A stretch of 7,874 nt of DNA from an uncultured Chlorobiota bacterium (lineage in GTDB: Bacteria; Bacteroidota; Kapaibacteriia; OLB7), in contig CAMLOB010000158.1 in the NCBI GenBank assembly GCA_946481475.1, positions 1-7,874 on the forward strand, written 5' to 3'. Numbering within the stretch: position 1 is the first letter of the stretch; every line of letters starts with the position of its first letter. The notes under the pieces are model-generated. The model did no database searches. It had not been told where the DNA came from and was given only the letters and a program-made list of their open reading frames with translations. Of this stretch, positions 1-4,600 are shown piece by piece. Position numbers and translations under genes: made by a program.

Positions 1-1698
1 GACCTCCTGCAATGCTACGATGTAGTAGTTCCCTCCCCCCTGATCTGCCGTCAGATCCAGATTCCAGAGGCGACCGTTATATGTCGGGTTCCCCTGTCTG
101 GCCCACGTCCCGTTCTCGCTCCGCATGTAGATGCGGATGGTGCTCGCAGCGTCGCGGGTGCCGGAGATGGTGAAAGCAGGTTGTGAGGTATAGTTGAACG
201 GGGCGATAGAAGGTCCATAATAGATCGAAGGATTGTTGGGAGGACTTGCCGGGTCAGCCCCTGCTCTGAAACCATCGAACCGCACGCGCCCGACCGAACC
301 CTGCCCCCCGGTCCCTGCCCCAGGTCCTCCGTTGACAAACATCTGCGTGAGGTTTGCAGCATTGGTCGCATCATCTTTTCCGCCGATCACAACGGCCCCT
401 CCGGAACCGCTACCGCCATCGGCATTATTGGAACGGTTTTCACCCGAGGCTCCATTCGCTCTGATTGTAGCCTGATTCTGGATTCGTCCCATCGCATAGA
501 TGGCAATCGCACCACCACCACCGCCACCCGATCCTCCGCAATCGCCGAGTGGAGCCTGCGGATTGCCGCTGGCTCCTCCCGAGCCTCCTGCTAACGGCAC
601 CAACTGCGAATTACCATATCCCCGTCCACGTGTGTTGGAACCTCCGCTCCCATTGTTTCCGTCCAGTCTGTAGCCTCCTCCTCCTGCCCCGGCACCCTGG
701 CCTCCGGTGGAAGCACCTCCATACCAGCCTGTGGCTCCCATACAGAAGTTTTCCCCGCTTCGTCCGAACGGATGTCCCGTGCCCCCTCCCCCTCCTTCCG
801 GATGTGCACATTCCTGACTTCCAAGACCGGCCGGAACACCATTCAAACCGGTTCCGCTCCCTCCCGAGCCTGAACCACGACTTTTATAGACACAGGACGA
901 ATCACCAAAGACAGGGAAGCCGGTAACCGCTCCGGCGTTGTTTCTTCCACCACCTCCTCCTGCAGTGAAGCCGTTACCGCCGGATGTTCCATCGGCTCCG
1001 TTTCCTGAAAAATCGGAATCACAGACCTGACCGCCCCCTCCGCCGCCACCGGCCCCGCCATCCCGTCCACCTGCGCTCACATCCAGCGTCACAGGCCCCA
1101 GAATCGCAGAAGTTTGCGAGATAATCACTAACGGAAGGAATCCCTGATTTCCCGCAGTACCGGGATCGGCATCTGTTGTGGATACGGTGTAGGATCCTCC
1201 ACTCAGGATACTCAGGCTTTGTACGATCATCGCCCCCCGCTTCGAGCGGGTTCTGTAAGCCCCCCCGCTGCCGATCGCCCCGCCCGTCGAAAGGGTGAGC
1301 GGAACCGGCGTCACGATCTCGAAATCAAGGGTTGCCGGGGTGGGAGAGCCGGGATAGGTGACGCGCAGTTGTCCGGTGCCGGTCGCGGTCACGTCCGGTC
1401 TGACGAAGATTTGTGTGGAGATCAGCCTGCCGTCCCACCTGTCGACCCATGGCCCGACCACCACCTGGTCGGCGAGAAAGCCGGTCGGCTCCACCCGGAG
1501 GGCGTCGGTCGGCCCGTTCATGTAGATACTGTCCCTTCCGAACGGCCTGGCAGAGTTGTGGGCAGCCACAATCTCCACATAGGTATTCATTCCCGCCGCG
1601 CCGATGTCGGGAAAAATATAGCGGACATCCTGCGCCGGAAGATTTCCGGAAAGGATCAGAAAAAGCGAAAAAACCGAGCAAAGAGATAGAAATCGCAT
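1..1698 (-). CDS. Glycine-rich secreted surface protein, partial (C-terminus beyond left edge)
   Basis: The minus-strand frame starting at the ATG at 1698 stays open for 566 codons to the window edge, so the C-terminus is missing. Residues 1-23 are a clear signal peptide (hydrophobic 'FSLFLILSG', cleavage likely after 'LPAQ'). Residues 24 to about 206 look like a beta-rich N-terminal domain beginning 'DVRYIFPDIGAAGMNTYVE'. Residues about 207-476 are very glycine-rich, with runs such as 'GGGGGGG' and 'GAGGGG', regularly broken by short hydrophobic strands ('GAIAIYAMGRI', 'GGAVVIGG'), and carry five cysteines (226, 269, 297, 319, 386). Residues about 480-566 resemble an Ig-like/beta-sandwich domain ('FTISGTRDAASTIRIYMRS'). 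Alternating Gly-rich turns and short strands are known from large bacterial cell-surface proteins; I infer an exported surface or matrix protein, perhaps with a sorting domain at the unseen end. The start is supported by the signal peptide directly after it; only a weak GAAG precedes it. Function is unknown. Confidence 0.88.
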   Translation of the reverse strand, partial: MRFLSLCSVFSLFLILSGNLPAQDVRYIFPDIGAAGMNTYVEIVAAHNSARPFGRDSIYMNGPTDALRVEPTGFLADQVVVGPWVDRWDGRLISTQIFVRPDVTATGTGQLRVTYPGSPTPATLDFEIVTPVPLTLSTGGAIGSGGAYRTRSKRGAMIVQSLSILSGGSYTVSTTDADPGTAGNQGFLPLVIISQTSAILGPVTLDVSAGGRDGGAGGGGGGGQVCDSDFSGNGADGTSGGNGFTAGGGGGRNNAGAVTGFPVFGDSSCVYKSRGSGSGGSGTGLNGVPAGLGSQECAHPEGGGGGTGHPFGRSGENFCMGATGWYGGASTGGQGAGAGGGGYRLDGNNGSGGSNTRGRGYGNSQLVPLAGGSGGASGNPQAPLGDCGGSGGGGGGAIAIYAMGRIQNQATIRANGASGENRSNNADGGSGSGGAVVIGGKDDATNAANLTQMFVNGGPGAGTGGQGSVGRVRFDGFRAGADPASPPNNPSIYYGPSIAPFNYTSQPAFTISGTRDAASTIRIYMRSENGTWARQGNPTYNGRLWNLDLTADQGGGNYYIVALQEV

Positions 1699-1775
1699 AA
1701 CGTCTTCACAGAAGCAAAAATCGTGCCTTCATTCATATCGGCAACCGGCGGAGCGGTAACGGACGGCTCAGAGTC

Positions 1776-1787
1776 CGGATCGATCCG
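1776..1787. promoter_or_regulatory. 12-bp perfect palindrome upstream of glycine-rich gene (possible operator)
   Basis: CGGATCGATCCG is a perfect palindrome centred about 84 bp upstream of the ATG at 1698. A dyad in that place could be a protein-binding site. Palindromes of this length can occur by chance at this GC, and nothing else supports regulation, so this is a weak call. Confidence 0.2.
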
Positions 1788-1856
1788 ATGGTTTGAAACG
1801 ACAGATGAGGAGAGAACAAGATACGGAAGAAAGTCTGGTCGGCAGTCATGGGAGGG

Positions 1857-2009
1857 GAGGTTTCGTGGGGTGGGGGGGGTGAGCTTTGAGGGGTCAGCTA
1901 TGAGCTTTGAGCGGTCAGCTTCTCCGGTAGTCTTCAGTCTTCAGAGGTTTCGTGGGGTGGGGGAGTGGGCAATCAGCTTTGAGCAATGAGCGGTCAGCTT
2001 CTCCGGTAG
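1857..2009. repeat. Degenerate 7-bp-period tandem repeat block with two compound copies
   Basis: On the plus strand the block reads in 7-base steps: from 1881 GAGCTTT, GAGGGGT, CAGCTAT, GAGCTTT, GAGCGGT, CAGCTTC, TCCGGTA, then GTCTTCA twice; after a 2-bp slip it resumes at 1974 with CAGCTTT, GAGCAAT, GAGCGGT, CAGCTTC, TCCGGTA. In minus sense the core is GCTSANN. Superimposed are longer direct repeats: 20 bp at 1857-1876 and 1944-1963 (GAGGTTTCGTGGGGTGGGGG), and 23 identical bp at 1908-1930 and 1987-2009. It resembles the short tandemly repeated repetitive (heptamer) sequences described in cyanobacteria and other bacteria. It lies outside any convincing coding frame. Confidence 0.75.
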
Positions 2010-2074
2010 CTACGTGCCGCTATGGTCAGCACGCAGCATTAACATTGAGGTTGCCGTTTTCTTAATCCTCGCAG

Positions 2075-2224
2075 CTATCGCAATTTGGAAGGAAAGTCGG
2101 GGAACCGCCACGGCAACCACATCCGTTTCGGCTGGGCCTGTACTTTGTCGATATCGCCGAACGTTTCCTCGACCGCCAGCAGCATCCTGTAGTTGTAGAA
2201 GTAGAGATCGTCCTCTCTCTTCAC
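2075..2224 (-). CDS. Possible 49-aa small protein or gene remnant
   Basis: From a GTG at 2224 a minus-strand frame runs 49 codons to a TAG at 2077-2075. Its codon usage looks like the real genes around it: most third positions are G or C (TAC, TTC, CTG, GAG, ATC, CAG, CGG), unlike the flanking DNA. The product is acidic-aromatic at the start ('KREDDLYFYNYRMLLAVEET') and ends in a Pro/Trp/Phe-rich tail ('RMWLPWRFPDFPSK'). There is no signal peptide or membrane segment. An in-frame TGA at 2242-2240 limits extension and no Shine-Dalgarno site is seen, so it may be the 3' end of a decayed gene rather than an intact one. It lies just beyond the terminator at 2311-2339 and just before the heptamer repeats. 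I do not recognise a family. Confidence 0.4.
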   Translation of the reverse strand: MKREDDLYFYNYRMLLAVEETFGDIDKVQAQPKRMWLPWRFPDFPSKLR

Positions 2225-2285
2225 CACAACACACCACCATCAACGTAGAGGCTGGGCTACTTGATCAGCATAATATCGTCGGCAC

Positions 2286-2299
2286 TGACAACACTGTCA
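2286..2299. other. Short inverted repeat TGACA-N4-TGTCA
   Basis: Perfect 5-bp arms flank ACAC, 62 bp upstream of the GTG of the 49-codon frame and just past the terminator at 2311-2339 in transcription order. It could be an operator for that frame, but it is short enough to be chance. Confidence 0.2.
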
Positions 2300-2310
2300 C
2301 AGCAAAAACA

Positions 2311-2339
2311 GAAAACGCCCGCTTGACGCGGGCGTTTTC
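2311..2339 (-). terminator. Rho-independent terminator of the small secreted-protein gene
   Basis: A perfect 12-bp stem (arms 2311-2322 and 2328-2339, GAAAACGCCCGC and its complement) closes a 5-nt loop. In minus sense it is followed by TGTTTTTG, a U-rich tail, and begins 42 nt after the TAG at 2384-2382. The A/U-rich base and GC-rich top are classic. The opposite side lacks a good T-tract (CCTCTTG), so it works mainly for minus-strand transcripts. Confidence 0.88.
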
Positions 2340-2381
2340 CTCTTGCGATTATTCTTGTTGTTGATTGCCGCCGGAGAGACT

Positions 2382-2921
2382 CTACAGCTCCGATCCATCT
2401 TCGGATTCGACGGCGGTGACGATGGCCTGGAGGGCTTCCTCTTCCAGCACACCGTTCGACGCCCAGTAGAGCCACTTTCTCAGAAATCGCTCCTCGAAGG
2501 CGCTCAACTGCGCCTGGACGGTGATTGTGGTGCCGGTGCCGTTCTCCTCCAGCTTCACAGTGACCAGGGTCCGCCCGTTTTTCCAGCTCGGTGAGCGGAC
2601 GTAGGGGATCTTGCCGTACTGCTCCATGATGTCGAAGAAGTCGTCCTCCGGTGCCAGAACCTTGAACTTGGTCTCGATCAGCTTCTTCCGCTTGCTGGCA
2701 TAGTCGACTTCGTAGCCGGCCGCTTCCAGTCCCTTCTTTACCCCTTCAAAAACAACGTCAAAGTCCTTGTCGAATTCGTAGACGAGGGCGGTGTTCAGTT
2801 CCTCCTCGGTCAATGCCTCGTCGTCTACCTGCCCCTTCAGAATCGAGAAGGATCCGGTCAAAAGAACAAGCGCGCCGATGAAGGCAAATGTTCGAATCAT
2901 CTTCATAGTGCTGTGCATCAT
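2382..2921 (-). CDS. Small secreted or periplasmic protein of unknown family (179 aa)
   Basis: The N-terminus has a basic stretch ('MKMIRT') and a hydrophobic core ('FAFIGALVLLTGSFS') typical of a Sec signal peptide, with cleavage probably near 'ILKGQ' (about residue 31). There is no cysteine, so it is not a lipoprotein. The mature part is about 148 residues, rich in Glu and Lys, with an alpha/beta pattern: 'FDVVFEGVKKGLEAAGYEVDYASKRKKLIETKF' region, an aromatic middle ('IPYVRSPSWKNGRTLVTV'), then strands and a C-terminal helix. The pattern of a helix of 'x-AL-x-x-x-G' type followed by a strand that changes a residue-level 'ETKF' output recalls BamC/NlpB-like small envelope domains, but this is only fold-style inference. 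Start is uncertain: ATGs at 2921, 2918, 2906 and 2900 are in frame, none with a Shine-Dalgarno site; 2906 would give the most compact signal peptide. It follows the DUF58 gene by 179 bp and ends in a strong terminator. Coding status is convincing, function is not known. Confidence 0.85.
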   Translation of the reverse strand: MMHSTMKMIRTFAFIGALVLLTGSFSILKGQVDDEALTEEELNTALVYEFDKDFDVVFEGVKKGLEAAGYEVDYASKRKKLIETKFKVLAPEDDFFDIMEQYGKIPYVRSPSWKNGRTLVTVKLEENGTGTTITVQAQLSAFEERFLRKWLYWASNGVLEEEALQAIVTAVESEDGSEL

Positions 2922-2962
2922 CAATGTTCAAGTTGGTGAGTGTGCCGGTTCTATCGCCGCCG

Positions 2963-3000
2963 GAACGGCGATTCGGGCCACTGACACGAAATCGCCGTTC
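2963..3000. other. Intergenic hairpin between DUF58 gene and small secreted-protein gene
   Basis: Perfect 11-bp arms (GAACGGCGATT at 2963-2973 and its complement at 2990-3000) enclose 16 nt; with one bulged A the stem gains two more pairs. Neither strand shows a T-tract after it, so it is not an ordinary intrinsic terminator. It sits 42 bp upstream of the ATG at 2921 and about 100 bp past the DUF58 stop, where an RNA processing/stability stem, a rho-type terminator element or a leader structure would be possible. Confidence 0.5.
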
Positions 3001-3100
3001 GGGTTTAGGATAACGTGCGTGAAGATAAGGATACGAAACGAGATGAAAAGGGAGCCGGGAACTCGCAGAGGAAAAAATCACCCGGTGCAAGGCGCGCTGT

Positions 3101-4435
3101 CTATATCAGACGCCGGGCCTTGACCTCCAGATATTTGTTGATCGTGTTCGCTGTAAGCCCATGCGGCGAGGTATAGATGGAAAGGATGCCGTGACGCTCC
3201 AGTTCTTTTACGATCTGCCGCTTCTCCCAGGCGAACTGCTCTCCGATCGTCTTGATCGTCACCTCCTCGGTCGTCTCCGGTCTGCTTGCAAGCAACTCCC
3301 GCAGCTCCGTGTTCTCGAAGAAGACCACCACCAGCAGGTGAAGCCGGGCAATCTTCCGCAGATAAGGCAACTGCCGCTCCAGTCCGGAAAGGGTCTCGAA
3401 ATTTGTGAAGAGGAAGAGCAGACTCCTGGTCGTGATCTTCCGCCGCACCATCGTGTAGAGTCGCTCGAAGTCGGTCTCCGGAAACTCCGTCTCCTGATTG
3501 TAGAGCGTCTCGACGATCCGGTGCATCTGCAGACGGGTACGCTCAGCCGGAAGAATATCCTGCACCGAACTCGAGAAGGTAATCAGTCCGGCACGATCCT
3601 GCTTCACCACCGCGATGTTCGAGAGGACCAGACTTGCGTTGATCGCGTAGTCGAGCAGGGTCATCTGCTCGAACGGCATCTTCATCACGCGCCCCTTGTC
3701 GATCAGACTGTAGACCCGCTGCGAACGTTCGTCCTGATACTGGTTCACCATCAACTCTCCCCCCCGCCGCGCAGTCGCCTTCCAGTTGACCCGCCGGTAG
3801 TCGTCCCCGACGACGTACTCCCGGATCTGGTCGAACTCCATCGTCTGTCCCAGCCGCCGGATCTTCTTGATCCCGAGCTCGGCCAGCCGGTTGGAGTGGG
3901 CCATCAACTCGTATCGCCGCATCTGGATATAGGAGGGATAGACCGGCACGGTCTGCCCCTGAGCGAACCGGTAACGCCGCTGCACGAACCGGACCGGTGT
4001 GCGGGCGTAGATGTTGATCGTTCCGAACTCGTACTCTCCCCGTCTGGTCGGTCTGAGCGTGTAGCGAACGACCTTCTCGGCTCCGGGGGCAAGCTTCACA
4101 ACGTAGCGGGCATCCCGCACCTGGAACTGAAAGGGAATCTCGTCGACAAGAACGGCACTGACCGGAAAGGGATAACGGTTCCGGATGTAGATCCGAATCT
4201 CGTTCTCATCTCCGTTGGAGAGCCGATCGGCCATATCCCGCACCCCCCGCATTCCCTCGGATGTCCGATACAGAAGCAGAAGATCCAGAAGCGTCAGCAC
4301 GCCGAGAACGATGATTCCGGCTTTTCCCAGTCCGAGAAAGACCGGCCAGTATTCGCCGAGAACAAGAAGGACGACGACAACGCCAAGGGCGATGAAGAAG
4401 CGCGGATCGAGATATAGCGAGCGAAGAAATTTCAA
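3101..4435 (-). CDS. DUF58 domain-containing membrane protein
   Basis: This 444-aa protein has two N-terminal membrane segments (about residues 12-28 'FFIALGVVVVLLVLG' and 35-55 'LGKAGIIVLGVLTLLDLLLL'), a beta-rich stretch, the DUF58 signature at about 196-246 ('GQTMEFDQIREYVVGDDYRR', then 'VNWKATARRGGELMVNQY'), and a C-terminal von Willebrand A-like fold. The metal-site position reads 'LIDKGRVMKM', so the Ser residues of a canonical DxSxS are absent, as I expect for the Bacteroidota type of this family. DUF58 proteins usually work beside a MoxR AAA ATPase; none is next to it here. Start: the longest frame begins at a TTG at 4504, but that codon lies in the T-tract of the preceding terminator and would add a Ser-rich tail unlike the family. 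The TTG at 4435 gives 'MKFLRSLYLDPRFF', the expected N-terminus, and is preferred, though no Shine-Dalgarno site supports it. The molecular role of the family is not established. Confidence 0.92.
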   Translation of the reverse strand: MKFLRSLYLDPRFFIALGVVVVLLVLGEYWPVFLGLGKAGIIVLGVLTLLDLLLLYRTSEGMRGVRDMADRLSNGDENEIRIYIRNRYPFPVSAVLVDEIPFQFQVRDARYVVKLAPGAEKVVRYTLRPTRRGEYEFGTINIYARTPVRFVQRRYRFAQGQTVPVYPSYIQMRRYELMAHSNRLAELGIKKIRRLGQTMEFDQIREYVVGDDYRRVNWKATARRGGELMVNQYQDERSQRVYSLIDKGRVMKMPFEQMTLLDYAINASLVLSNIAVVKQDRAGLITFSSSVQDILPAERTRLQMHRIVETLYNQETEFPETDFERLYTMVRRKITTRSLLFLFTNFETLSGLERQLPYLRKIARLHLLVVVFFENTELRELLASRPETTEEVTIKTIGEQFAWEKRQIVKELERHGILSIYTSPHGLTANTINKYLEVKARRLI

Positions 4436-4506
4436 TCGATCTGACGAAGATGAATTGACGGATTCCGCCGAACCGGACGATGATACGCAAAATCGGGAAA
4501 ACAAGA

Positions 4507-4536
4507 CAGGGGTTGCGCACGACGGCGCAACCCCTG
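4507..4536 (-). terminator. Rho-independent terminator of the DUF3160 gene
   Basis: A perfect 12-bp stem (arms 4507-4518 and 4525-4536; core GGGGTTGCGC and its complement) with a 6-nt loop lies 64 nt after the DUF3160 stop codon at 4603-4601. In minus sense it is followed by TCTTGTTTT. This separates the DUF3160 transcript from the DUF58 gene and argues that the DUF58 gene has its own promoter in the about 70 bp before its start, or depends on readthrough. Confidence 0.82.
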
Positions 4537-4600
4537 ATCAATTCCTTCCTCACTTCCGGCAAGGCCGGACTATATATTCTATTCTTTGTGTTCGATTACC

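Larger units (their letters stand above)
1699..2381. other. Long intergenic region between glycine-rich gene and small secreted-protein gene
   Basis: This 683-bp stretch separates two co-oriented minus-strand genes. From right to left it contains a terminator for the right-hand gene (2311-2339), a small inverted repeat (2286-2299), a 49-codon coding-like frame (2075-2224), a degenerate 7-bp repeat block with G-rich runs (1857-2009), and a 12-bp perfect palindrome (1776-1787). The left-hand 160 bp should hold the promoter of the glycine-rich gene, but I see only a poor sigma70-like candidate (TTACCG, 16 bp, TATGAA in minus sense near 1730-1757) and do not call it. Confidence 0.7.

Noticed and set aside
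1219..1700. Several 80-160 codon frames on both strands over the start of the glycine-rich gene
   Set aside because: They overlap the continuous 566-codon frame with signal peptide and have low-complexity Arg/Pro-rich products.
1857..2009. CRISPR array
   Set aside because: Direct repeats are only two copies, contain internal 7-bp periodicity and have no uniform spacers or nearby cas genes.
2009..2037. Imperfect 9-bp inverted repeat (GCTACGTGC / GCACGCAGC) after the 49-codon frame
   Set aside because: One mismatch, 11-nt loop and no T-tract on the minus side; not enough for a terminator call.
3161..4417. 418-codon plus-strand open frame opposite the DUF58 gene
   Set aside because: Antisense shadow; Asp/His/Leu-rich composition without recognisable motifs, while the minus frame carries the full DUF58 signature.
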